This document shows positions 47,660 through 56,812 of a DNA stretch of 64,000 bases, piece by piece. Position 1 is the stretch's first letter. Each line of letters opens with the position of its first letter. Origin of the DNA: Palaemon carinicauda (taxonomy: Eukaryota > Arthropoda > Malacostraca > Decapoda > Palaemonidae); NCBI RefSeq assembly GCF_036898095.1, contig NC_090751.1, positions 48,569,053 through 48,633,052 of the forward strand, in the 5' to 3' direction. Position numbers and translations under genes: made by a program. Under the pieces are notes generated by a model. It was given only the letters and a program-made list of their open reading frames with translations, was not told the origin of the DNA and did not search any database.

Positions 47660-48204
47660 CGCGCGCGTGCGCAACACTGGTCGGCGCTGGCGCGCGTGCG
47701 CAACACTGGTCGGCGCTGGCGCGCGTGCGCAACACTGGTCGGCGCTGGCGCGCGTGCGCAACACTGGTCGGCGCTGGCGCGCGTGCGCAACACTGGTCGG
47801 CGCTGGCGCGCGTGCGCAACACTGGTCGGCGCTGGCGCGCGTGCGCAACACTGGTCGGCGCTGGCGCGCGTGCGCAACACTGGTCGGCGCTGGCGCGCGT
47901 GCGCAACACTGGTCGGCGCTGGCGCGCGTGCGCAGCACTGGTCGGCGCTGGCGCGCGTGCGCAACACTGGTCGGCGCTGGCGCGCGTGCGCAACACTGGT
48001 CGGCGCTGGCGCGCGTGCGCAACACTGGTCGGCGCTGGCGCGCAACACTGTGGGCGCTGGCGCGCGTGCGCAACACTGTGGGCGCTGGCGCGCGTGCGCA
48101 ACACTGTGGGCGCTGGCGCGCGTGCGCAACACTGTGGGCGCTGGCGCGCGTGCGCAACACTGTGGGCGCTGGCGCGCGTGCGCAACACTGTGGGCGCTGG
48201 CGCG
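47660..48204. repeat. GC-rich minisatellite: 13 x 29 bp then 6 x 28 bp
   Basis: Thirteen units of 29 bases (AACACTGGTCGGCGCTGGCG plus CGCGTGCGC) are followed by six of 28 bases (AACACTGTGGGCGCTGGCGC plus GCGTGCGC). The last 29-bp unit is shortened at the join. Units are almost identical. Long CG/GT alternations (GCGCGCGTGCGC) recur in every unit. All six frames are open across it because no unit contains a stop in any register. Confidence 0.97.
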
Positions 48205-48560
48205 CGTGCGCAAGACTGTCGGTGCGCGCGTGCGCAAGAATGTGGGTGCGCGCGTGCGCAAGACTGTCGGTGCGCGCGTGCGCAAGACTGTGGGTGCGCG
48301 CGTGCGCGCGTGCGCAAGACTGTGGGTGCGCGCGTGCGCAAGACTGTCGGTGCGCGCGCGCGTGCGCAAGACTGTCGGTGCGCGCGCGCGTGCGCAAGAC
48401 AGTGGGTGCGCGTGCGCAAGACAGTGGGTGCGCGCGCGCGTGTGCGCAAGACATTGGGTGCGCACGCGCGTGCGCAAGACAGTCGGCACGCGCGTGTGTG
48501 CGAGTCTGTCGGCGCGCGCGGGTGTGCGAGTCTGTCGGCGCGCGCACGCGAGTACGACTG
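48205..48560. repeat. GC-rich minisatellite, ~24-bp units
   Basis: Units of the form AAGACTGTCGGTGCGCGCGT plus GCGC (24 bases) occur, with internal expansions of GCGCGC and CGTGCGCGCGTGCG. They are clearly derived from the adjoining 28/29-bp unit. Confidence 0.92.
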
Positions 48561-49150
48561 ATCGTCAGCGCTTATGCACGTAAGAAGATCGATGACGCGG
48601 GGAACCATCGGAGCCTATGTGCGGACGATCGTCGGAGCTTACGTGCGTAGGGAGATCGTCAGTGCTAGCAAGCCAAAGAAGATCATTCGGCAAGAAGATC
48701 GTCGGCGCTTGGAGATCGTCAGCGCTTGCGTGCGTAAGAAGATCGACAGCGGTCGAAGATCGTTGGCGCTTGCGCACGTAAGAAGATCGTCAGCGCTCGC
48801 TCGTGAAAGAAGATCGTCAGCGCTCGCTCGTGAAAGAAGATCGTTGGCGCTCGGAGATCGTCAGCACTTGCGCGCGTAAGAAGATCGTCGGCGCTTGCGC
48901 GCGCAAGAAGATCGTCGGCGCTTACGCACGTAAGAAGATCGTCAGCGCTAGCGCGCAAAAGAAGCTCGTTGGCGCTAGCGCGTGTACGAAGATCGTCGGC
49001 GCTTGCGCATTTAAGAAGATAGTCACCAAGATGATCATCGGCGCTTGCGCGTGTAAGAAGATCGTCGGCGCTTGCACGCGAAGATGATTATCGGCGCTAG
49101 CGCGCAAAGAAGATTGTCGGCGCTAGCGCGCTTACGAAGATCGTTGGTGT
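48561..49150 (-). repeat. Degenerate ~27-bp repeats (9-residue units)
   Basis: Units AAGAAGATCGTCGGCGCTTG plus CGCGCGT, with many variants, occur across 590 bases. On the minus strand 27 bases read ASADDLLTR-like nonapeptides, the probable sense reading since gag of this element is on the minus strand. Confidence 0.85.
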
Positions 49151-51184
49151 AGGAAGATCATCGGCGAGCACGCTAAGATGAAGGGACAGCTGACGGGACG
49201 ATCCGGAACTGGGACGATCAGGACTGGAACAGGATTCCTCTGGATGGAATTCTCAGGAACAGCAGGAACAGTAAGCAAGCGCTTGCGTGCAATTGTGCGC
49301 GAGCGAGCAGGAAAACGTTGGCGCGCAGGGGATACCTGGCGCTTAAGGGACTTACTCACAGTGTGAGAAAGCCCCTTTTGCCCCGAAGGGACCGGTGCCC
49401 ATTGGATAACGGGGTGCGTAGGCACCCACAGCGTCAGCAGCCAGGAACGGAGACGGCAGGGCAGCAGGTCTAGGAGATGGCGAACTGCGGAGAGGTCCCG
49501 AACAGCTGGCTGGTCTGAACAGGAACAGTCCTCCGAAGAGGGGTCTCTATGAGAGGCCTCTCTCGCGAACGAGAGAGGTGAACACTTCGTAAAAGAGACT
49601 AGAAGACACTGATGATGGCGCCCCAAAGGGCCGTTGGATCAGCAAGCTGACCTATAAGGAGCAATCCTCCAAAGAGGAGTCCTTATGAGTGGCCTCCCTC
49701 ATGAACGAGAGAGGTCACAAGATTGATCCTGCAGCTGCTCAGCCCCTTGAGCATAGCTGCAGGTGCGATCGCTCAGCCCCAAGAGCATAGTCACACGAAA
49801 TTCCATGGTCCGGCCTTGCAACCGCTCAGCCCCTTGAGCATGGTTACAAGAGCGGTCGCTCAGCACCAAGAGTATAACCGCCCGAGGACCAGGAAAAACC
49901 AAACAGGAATTATTAAGGCAAGGGAAAAAACTCATACCTGGGAAGGGAACCTCCCTCGGAAGGGAAGTTACCCACCCCTGGAGGCGAACCTCCTGAGCGT
50001 TCAAAGATGAACTAAAGAGCTGACAGTTGTCACGGGAGAACTTCCAAGAGAAGGGAACACGCCCATGACTATCTCCTAAAGAGGTGGCAGCAACAGCAGA
50101 CTCCCAAGGCACAAGCAGGGCAGCTCTACTTTGTTGGCACATTTAGGCAAACGAAGATACCAGATCGTAACTGGGAAAATAAAATAAATAATTAGTTAAC
50201 AAAAATTCCCCCAGGAGGAACTCCGAAGAGAAACCCCGAGGGAATAGGAACATAAGAATGAAATACAACCAAGTATGCGCCCTCCTCCCCCACTGAAATT
50301 CACGGGAGAAGGGGGAAGGCGGAGAACTGTAACAAAAACAGAATTATAACAGAATTATAATCACGTAATTAATTTAAGAATGTTCACAAATAGTAAGAAC
50401 GACTGAACCCCGAAGGGAAGTGTTCTCCACAGAAGCTGAAAAGTTAACAAATACAATTAGATTTCATTGAAAATAATTGACAAATAAACGGAATAGCAAC
50501 TCAACCCGCAACGGGAAAGAGGCTACCGTAATAGTACGTAGTAGTAAAAGGGTGAACGACCTCGAGTAGAGAGAGAGACAGTAGTCAATCTAACACCCAC
50601 GTTCCCTTCGCTGAGAGTCCAATTTCCCCGCAGGGAAGGAGGAACAGCGGGGAAAACAGATGAATGGAGAAAGTCCAACGATGACGAATCCCCACGGCGG
50701 CCGAATATCGGAAGCCAGAGGAACGACCGAAGGACCAAGAGACCGTGCCCCATGACGTGCAACCGCGGTGGCCTGGAACTACGCGGTGACGTTGTCGTAC
50801 ACTACACACACACACAGCACAAACACTGAAAAATAAACTTACTATATTTCTATACCTAAATATATGCATAAACATAAAGAATGTTTATATATATATATAT
50901 ATTAAGTATAAAAAAAAGTAAATAATTAAGTAAAGACAAAACAATGGCTGCCAAGCGAGGGTGACAGCAGACACGTCTGCCCCCCACCCGAGCCAAAAGC
51001 GAAGTGAATCAGTTCACCGGTGTGTGAGGGGGGAAGGGTAGCCAGCTACCCGTCCCCTACCCCCTCACTAACTAGCAGGGGGTAGTTAACCCTCGTTAAA
51101 AATCTAATGGCTCGCCATCTCAGCTACGCCGAAAGTAATACCCAATGTAAATAGCGTGATTTGTATTTCGATTACGGAACAAAT

Positions 51185-52130
51185 TGATGTTAGACAACAG
51201 CAAGTAAGCAGGAAACTGTAACAACTACAGTGAAAGGAACCACTGTATATCCTTACTGCTTCCCTAAAATCCCTCGAACACAACTGCAAGGCCAATTATC
51301 AAAAAGGAGAAAAAGATTAAAGGCACCTGATGAGGACATCGATAAGAATGACTGTACTCTTCAGCGGCCAAAATCAAAGTGAAGGTAGTACTATCTGTTG
51401 GGTGGGTGGGGTCTACACGCCACCAGACACCAGTTGTGTTTAGCTTGTTAAAAAGCTTGACCGCTATTCCTGCTTCACTAAAGTCATAGTCGTATCAAAG
51501 GTCTTAGGATTTTAATACATATAGGAACAAATGAGATTTCGGAGTGTCTTCAACACGACTGATGGAAACTATATTCACTTCTGGTAAGTGCTTACCCCTA
51601 ATTAATACATTTGAATTATACCCCCTCCCCCTTTCCCTAACAATGAGGATTAACCCCACTACAAAACCATATCCGTGAAAACAATTAGGACCCCTCATCA
51701 TAAGCCAAGTTAGGTACGGATAAGTTTAAGGATCTTGCTACAACCTTTAGTAACACAGGTTAAGCAATTTGCAGTTTTTTGTTTGTTTCCCCTAATTAAA
51801 AACAATTTTCAAGATTGGGACCCATTACTTTGATATGAACATAAGTATTAATGGGTTCAATATTTAATTTATCAGAAATAACTAGGTAAGTTCCAAATGA
51901 ATGGTTTTATGGTAAATACTGACCACCTAAGTTTATACTGTAGTGGAAACTTGTATAACATTGACAAATACAGTACTGCTGTAGACATATGCTGTAGTAT
52001 ACTGATCTTTACTGAATATTCAACCATATAGTTTAATCTTTTAACCTTTGAAATAGTTTCCTATAAATGCTTTCATAAAAATATGAAGATAAACTTTGCC
52101 ATTACTGTATTGAATTTCTAAAATAATAAT
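51185..52130. other. Unassigned spacer
   Basis: AT-rich and without recognisable genes or RNAs. The short frames show no domains. Confidence 0.5.
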
Positions 52131-52260
52131 TAGTGTTGGGAGTTTCGAACTGATCATTCGAAATCCCCGCCATTTAACTCCATGAACGTTGCGTTAAATT
52201 GGGGTAAGATTGGAAGATCTCGCGGGCGTTTCTACGAATGAGTGCTGTCCAATACTTGAC
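52131..52260. repeat. Interspersed repeat R1, copy 2 (inverted)
   Basis: It is the reverse complement of the first 147 bases of the window, including TTCGAACTGATCATTCGAAA and GGAAGATCTCGCGGGCG. Confidence 0.75.
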
Positions 52261-52739
52261 GGTATTGTGGCATAAATTTCAACACCTGGTGGGGAAGGAG
52301 CGGGTGTCAGAGAGACGAAGTTTTTATTATTTACAAATTACGAAAATGATATTGTATTGTTTTACCACGACAAAAATATTGATGTATATGTTTAGAGCCA
52401 AGGACTCTAGTTTGTTGGATTATGGCAAATTATGGCCTTCAGCCAAAGTATTAAGTTTCCCCTTTAATCTGAAGTAAGACTTTGATTGTTTCTGTCTTGA
52501 GATCGATAAAGACACTTTATCAAACCCCTTATTGAATAAATAACGTAAGAGTTCCAGCGCATCTCACAAGGACATTTTAGTTAGCGCGGGAGACAGTAGT
52601 TTTCCTCGGAGCTGTCCAGCAAGACGCTCGTTCATTCCTGCCTAAACATCCAACCCAGTAAGTTTAACTATATTGTTAGTCTCTCCATCTCCAGCTCCTA
52701 GCTACCGCGATACCAGGTCGGTTCCCCCGGTAGGCCTAG
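52261..52739. other. Unassigned spacer
   Basis: No feature recognised. Confidence 0.5.
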
Positions 52740-52905
52740 ATAGGGGTACAGGGCCCCTAGGCTAGGTTAGGTGGGTTTATTAGGTTCAGTAGTGCCCTGA
52801 AAATCACTGTGGCCTTAAGGGGGGGTTGCAGGGGGGGGGGGCCAGAGCCAAAACCACGGTTCCCACCTGGTGTCCCCCATAATTGTTGGGATGAAGTAGG
52901 GTCTT
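52740..52905. repeat. Foldback element fragment, copy 3
   Basis: CTAGGCTAGGTTAGGTGGGT is the complement of internal sequence of foldback copy 1 (near 2225-2245), and GGTTCCCACCTGGTGTCCCC resembles its arm. It is truncated next to element C. Confidence 0.65.
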
Positions 52906-52936
52906 TCTGCATTACAACATATGAAACAAAAACAAT

Positions 52937-53275
52937 AAAATGTTATTTTGATTATAAAATAAATTTTTGAATATACTTACCCAGTGATTATATAGCTGCA
53001 ACTCTGTTGCTCGACAGACAACTCTACGGTAAAAACTCGGCAGCGATCGCTACACAGGTTGCGGGTGTGCCCAACAGCGCCATCTGTCGACCAGATACCC
53101 AGTTCTCAATGTAAACAAAGACTCAATTTTCTCCTCGTCCCACTGCGTCTCTATTGGGGAGGAAGGGAGGGTCATTTAATTTATAATCACCGGGTAAGTA
53201 TATTCAAAAATTTATTTTATAATCAAAATAACATTTTTCAATATTTAACTTAGCCGGTGATTATATAGCTGATTC
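52937..53275 (-). repeat. Right terminal repeat and internal complementary region of C
   Basis: The terminus TTTTTGAATATACTTACCCA is mirrored at 53205-53225 (GGGTAAGTATATTCAAAAAT). That in turn is joined to CAATATTTAACTTAGCCGGT, the presumed left terminus. The interval between holds a divergent terminal-repeat body, different in sequence from that of B. Confidence 0.88.
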
Positions 53276-53672
53276 ACACCCAGGGGGGTGGGTAGAGACC
53301 AGCAATACATGTTTACACTTTTATGAGCTAAGAGTTTTTATTTCATTTTAGAAGTTATCAAAATAACAAAAACAAAATAAATAGGTACCTGGTAAGGAAG
53401 TCGACTTGAACAATTACTCTGCCTTTTAAGTACGTCTTCCTTACGGAGCCTCGCGATCCTCTTAGGATGCTGATCGACCCCTAGGATCTGAAGTATCAAG
53501 GGTTGCAACCCATACAACAGGACCTCATTAAAACCCGTAATCTAGGCGCTCTCAAGAAATGACTTTGACCACCCGCCAAATCAACCAGGATGCGAAAGGC
53601 TTCTTAGCCTTCCGGACAACCCAAAAAACAACAATAAAAACATTTCAAGAGAAAGATTAAAAGGGTATGGAA

Positions 53673-54845
53673 TTAGGGAATTGTAGTGGTTGAACCCTCA
53701 CCCACTACTGCACTCGCTGCTACGAATGGTCCCAGTGTGTAGCAGTCCTCGTAAAGAGACTGGACATCCTTTAGATAAAAAGACGCAAACACTGACTTGC
53801 TTCTCCAATAGGTTGCGTCCATTATACTTCGCAGAGATCTATTTTGCTTAAAGGCCACGGAAGTTGCGAAAGCTCTAACTTCGTGTGTCCTCACCTTAAG
53901 CAATGCTTGGTCTTCCTCACTCAGATGTGAATGAGCTTCTCGTATTAACAGTCTGATAAAGTAGGATAAAGCATTCTTTGACATAGGCAAAGATGGTTTC
54001 TTAACAGAACACCATAAAGCTTCAGATTGGCCTCGTAAAGGTTTAGTTCGCTTTAAATAGAACTTAAGAGCTCTCACAGGGCATAAGACTCTTTCTAGTT
54101 CATTGCCTACCATATTCGATAAGCTGGGAATATCGAACGATATCGGCCAAGGTCGAGAAGGCAGCTCATTTTTGGCTAGAAAACCAAGTTGTAGCGAACA
54201 TGTAGCTTTTTCTGACGAAAAACCGATGTTCTTGCTGAAGGCATGAATCTCACTGACTCTTTTAGCTGTGGCTAAGCATACCAGGAAAAGTGTCTTTAAG
54301 GTGAGATCTTTCAGGGAGGCTGATTGTAGCGGCTCAAACCTGTCTGACATGAGGAATCTTAGTACCACGTCTAAATTCCAACCAGGTGTAACCAAACGAC
54401 GCTCCTTCGTGGTCTCAAAAGACTTAAGGAGGTCCTGAAGATCTTTATTGTTGGAAAGATCTAAGCCTCTATGCCGGAAGACCGATGCCAACATGCTTCT
54501 GTAGCCCTTGATAGTGGGAGCTGAAAGTGATCGTTCTTTTCTCAGGAATAAGAGAAAGTCAGCTATTTGAGCTACAGAGGTACTGGTCGAGGATACAGAT
54601 ACTGACTTGCACCAGTTTCGGAAGACTTCCCACTTCGATTGGTAGACTCTAAGGGTGGATGTTCTCCTTGCTCTAGCAATCGCACTGACTGCCTCCTTCG
54701 AAAAGCCTCTAGCTCTCGAGAGTCTTTCGATAGTCTGAAGGCAGTCAGACGAAGAGCGTGGAGGCTTTGGTGTACCTTCTTTACGTGTGGCTGACGTAGA
54801 AGGTCCACCCTTAGAGGAAGACTTCTGGGAACGTCTACTAGCCAT
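53673..54845 (-). CDS. Tyrosine recombinase of element C, intact
   Basis: It has 390 residues from ATG 54845. That start is chosen because it lies just before the core-binding domain; the frame itself is open from 56318. The core-binding domain spans about 40-125 (LRVYQSKWEVFRNWC, TIKGYRSMLASVFRH). The catalytic domain has the full tetrad Arg196 (AKRVSEIHAF), His321 and Arg324 (RTHEVRAFATSVA) and Tyr357 (FASFYLKDV), with Trp347 ahead of the Tyr. The enzyme would insert the circular cDNA by strand exchange, replacing the DDE integrase of LTR elements. It lies in the -1 frame relative to RT-RH and overlaps its end by 274 bases from this ATG. Confidence 0.92.
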   Translation of the reverse strand: MASRRSQKSSSKGGPSTSATRKEGTPKPPRSSSDCLQTIERLSRARGFSKEAVSAIARARRTSTLRVYQSKWEVFRNWCKSVSVSSTSTSVAQIADFLLFLRKERSLSAPTIKGYRSMLASVFRHRGLDLSNNKDLQDLLKSFETTKERRLVTPGWNLDVVLRFLMSDRFEPLQSASLKDLTLKTLFLVCLATAKRVSEIHAFSKNIGFSSEKATCSLQLGFLAKNELPSRPWPISFDIPSLSNMVGNELERVLCPVRALKFYLKRTKPLRGQSEALWCSVKKPSLPMSKNALSYFIRLLIREAHSHLSEEDQALLKVRTHEVRAFATSVAFKQNRSLRSIMDATYWRSKSVFASFYLKDVQSLYEDCYTLGPFVAASAVVGEGSTTTIP

Positions 54846-56318
54846 CGAAGTACCTCGGTGAACCATTCTCTCGCGGGCCAGAGGGGAGCAACTAGCGTCA
54901 ACCTTGTCCCTTCGTGAGAGGCGAACTTCTGCAGTACCTTGTTGACAATCTTGAACGGTGGGAATGCGTATAGATCTAGATGCGACCAATCTAGGAGAAA
55001 GGCATCTATATGTATTGCTGCTGGGTCCGGGATTGGTGAGCAATATATTGGGAGCCTCTTGGTCATCGAGGTTGCAAAGAGATCTATGGTTGGTTGGCCC
55101 CAAGTGGCCCAAAGTCTCTTGCATACATCCTTGTGGAGGGTCCATTCCGTTGGAACTACTTGCCCCTTCCGACTGAGACAATCTGCCATGACATTCAAGT
55201 TGCCTTGGATGAACCTCGTTACTAGTGATATGTTTTGACCTTTTGACCAGATGAGCAGGTCCCTTGCGATCTCGTACAACGTCAGTGAGTGGGTCCCTCT
55301 TTGCTTGGAGATGTACGCCAAGGCAGTGGTGTTGTCCGAGTTCACTTCCACCACTTTGCCTCGGAGAGACCTGAAGCTTTTCAAGGCCAGATGTACTGCC
55401 AGCAGCTCCTTGCAGTTGATATGCATGATCCTTTGACTCGAGTTCCACAGTCCCGAACATTCCCGACCGTCTAATGTCGCGCCCCAGCCTACGTCCGATG
55501 CGTCCGAGAAGAGAACGTGGTTGGGAGTCTGAACAGCCAGGGGAAGACCCTCTCTTAGGTTGATACTGTCCTTCCACCAAGTCAGGCAAGACTTCATCTT
55601 TACGGAAATGGGGATCGAGACCGCTTCTAGCGTCTTGTCCTTTTTCCAGTGAAAAGCTAGATGGTATTGAAGAGGACGGAGGTGTAGTCTTCCTAATGAC
55701 ACGAATTGTTCCAGGGATGATAGCGTCCCTACCAGACTCATCCACTTCCTGACTGAACATTGTTCCTTCTTCAGCATGTTCTGGATGCATAACTGGGCTT
55801 GGCTTATTCTGGGGGCCGACGGAAAAGCCCGAAAAGCTAGACTGTGAATCTCCATCCCTAAATACACAATAGTTTGGGATGGGACCAGTTGTGACTTTTC
55901 CATATTGACAAGGAGACCCAATTCCTTGGTCAGATCTAGAGTCCATTTTAGATCCTTCAGACAGCGACGACTGGAAGAAGCTCTGAGAAGCCAGTCGTCC
56001 AAATAGAGGGAGGCTCGGATGTCCGATAAATGAAGGAATTTGGCTACATTCCTCATCAGCCTCGTAAACACAAGAGGAGCTGTGCTTAGGCCAAAGCACA
56101 GGGCTTGAAACTGGTAGACAACCTTTTCGAAAACGAATCTCAGAAAAGGTTGGGAGTCCGGGTGGATGGGGACGTGGAAGTAGGCGTCCCTTAGGTCTAA
56201 AGAGACCATCCAGTCTTCCCTTCTGACCGCTGCTAAGACTGACTTTGTGGTCTCCATGGAGAACGTCTGCTTTGTGACAAAGACATTCAGAGCACTGACG
56301 TCTAGCACCGGCCTCCAC
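53673..56318 (-). other. Long -1 frame open across RT-RH of element C
   Basis: The recombinase frame remains open without a stop for 881 codons, 491 of them upstream of the likely recombinase ATG and wholly inside RT-RH. The upstream part is Ser/Arg/Gly/Pro-rich with no recognisable domain. In element A the same relative frame is open over most of RT-RH too. Extensive overlap of the two frames is known from DIRS-1. It may be translated, or it may be a composition effect. Confidence 0.6.
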
Positions 56319-56812
56319 CCTCCTGTCTTCTTTGACACCAAGAAGAGTCGGTTGTAGAATCCCGGAGATTGAAGGTCCGAGACTTTGACCACCGCTCCCT
56401 TCTCTAGTAAAAGAGACACTTCCCGTTTCAAGGCTCGTCTCTTGTCTTCCTCTCTGTACCTGGTAGAGAGATCGATGGGAGACGTTGCTAGAGGGGGTTT
56501 CCGTACAAAAGGGATCTTGTACCCCTCTCTGAGCAACTTCACAGATTGTGCATCTGCGCCTCTCTTCTCCCAGGTCTGCCAGAAGTTCTTGAGTCTGGCT
56601 CCCACTGCTGTCTGAAGATGCGGGCAGTCAGACTCTGCCCTTAAAGGACTTGGATCCTTTCTTCTTTCCTCGTTTCCCTTCGGCACGAGCACCTCCTCTG
56701 CTGGAGGCTCTGCCACGAAAGGGCGGAATAAAACGGGACGCTGGAGTGTCCATCCTTGGTCTAGCTGACAAGGTAGGCAAAGGGGTAGCTTTGCGAGCGG
56801 AGGACGCAACAA
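54572..56812 (-). CDS. Reverse transcriptase-RNase H of element C, intact
   Basis: It has 746 residues. RT lies at about 110-320: FLVSKKTGGWRPVLDVSALN, motif A SLDLRDAYFHVPI with Asp206, CFGLSTAPLVF, and catalytic YLDD at 270-273. RNase H lies at about 430-550 with Asp437 (FSDAS), Glu469 (CKEL), Asp493 (NSDNTT) and Asp544 (MADCLSR), so all four acidic residues are present. After it comes IDLFATSMTKRLPIYCSPIP and an AFPPF segment common to DIRS pol proteins. I did not identify a methyltransferase motif. The start at 56812 overlaps the end of gag by 185 bases in another frame, so initiation may be internal or by recoding. It would make cDNA from element RNA and remove the RNA strand. Confidence 0.93.
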   Translation of the reverse strand: MLRPPLAKLPLCLPCQLDQGWTLQRPVLFRPFVAEPPAEEVLVPKGNEERRKDPSPLRAESDCPHLQTAVGARLKNFWQTWEKRGADAQSVKLLREGYKIPFVRKPPLATSPIDLSTRYREEDKRRALKREVSLLLEKGAVVKVSDLQSPGFYNRLFLVSKKTGGWRPVLDVSALNVFVTKQTFSMETTKSVLAAVRREDWMVSLDLRDAYFHVPIHPDSQPFLRFVFEKVVYQFQALCFGLSTAPLVFTRLMRNVAKFLHLSDIRASLYLDDWLLRASSSRRCLKDLKWTLDLTKELGLLVNMEKSQLVPSQTIVYLGMEIHSLAFRAFPSAPRISQAQLCIQNMLKKEQCSVRKWMSLVGTLSSLEQFVSLGRLHLRPLQYHLAFHWKKDKTLEAVSIPISVKMKSCLTWWKDSINLREGLPLAVQTPNHVLFSDASDVGWGATLDGRECSGLWNSSQRIMHINCKELLAVHLALKSFRSLRGKVVEVNSDNTTALAYISKQRGTHSLTLYEIARDLLIWSKGQNISLVTRFIQGNLNVMADCLSRKGQVVPTEWTLHKDVCKRLWATWGQPTIDLFATSMTKRLPIYCSPIPDPAAIHIDAFLLDWSHLDLYAFPPFKIVNKVLQKFASHEGTRLTLVAPLWPAREWFTEVLRWLVDVPRSLPLRVDLLRQPHVKKVHQSLHALRLTAFRLSKDSRELEAFRRRQSVRLLEQGEHPPLESTNRSGKSSETGASQYLYPRPVPL

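Larger units (their letters stand above)
43592..51184 (-). mobile_element. DIRS family-1 element E
   Basis: The right terminal repeat (43592-43860; ATGACAAATTCGTAGATAAT, CGAGCCATTAAAATTTTAGC) is followed by the internal complementary region (43855-43935). Then come decayed recombinase, RNase H and RT, a very long gag zone dominated by GC-rich tandem repeats (47030-49150), and the left terminal repeat (about 51000-51184). The coding parts are strongly decayed and RT is shortened. It has an A28 tract inside RT (46231-46260). At 7.6 kb it exceeds element A despite the pol losses, because of the repeat expansion. Confidence 0.88.

Noticed and set aside
47500..48650. Six overlapping frames of 294-356 codons on both strands
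   Set aside because: They follow from a stop-free GC-rich repeat whose unit length is not a multiple of three; they are not six genes.
54572..56812. Methyltransferase domain reported in some DIRS pol proteins
   Set aside because: I could not point to a convincing motif in the tail after RNase H, so none is claimed.
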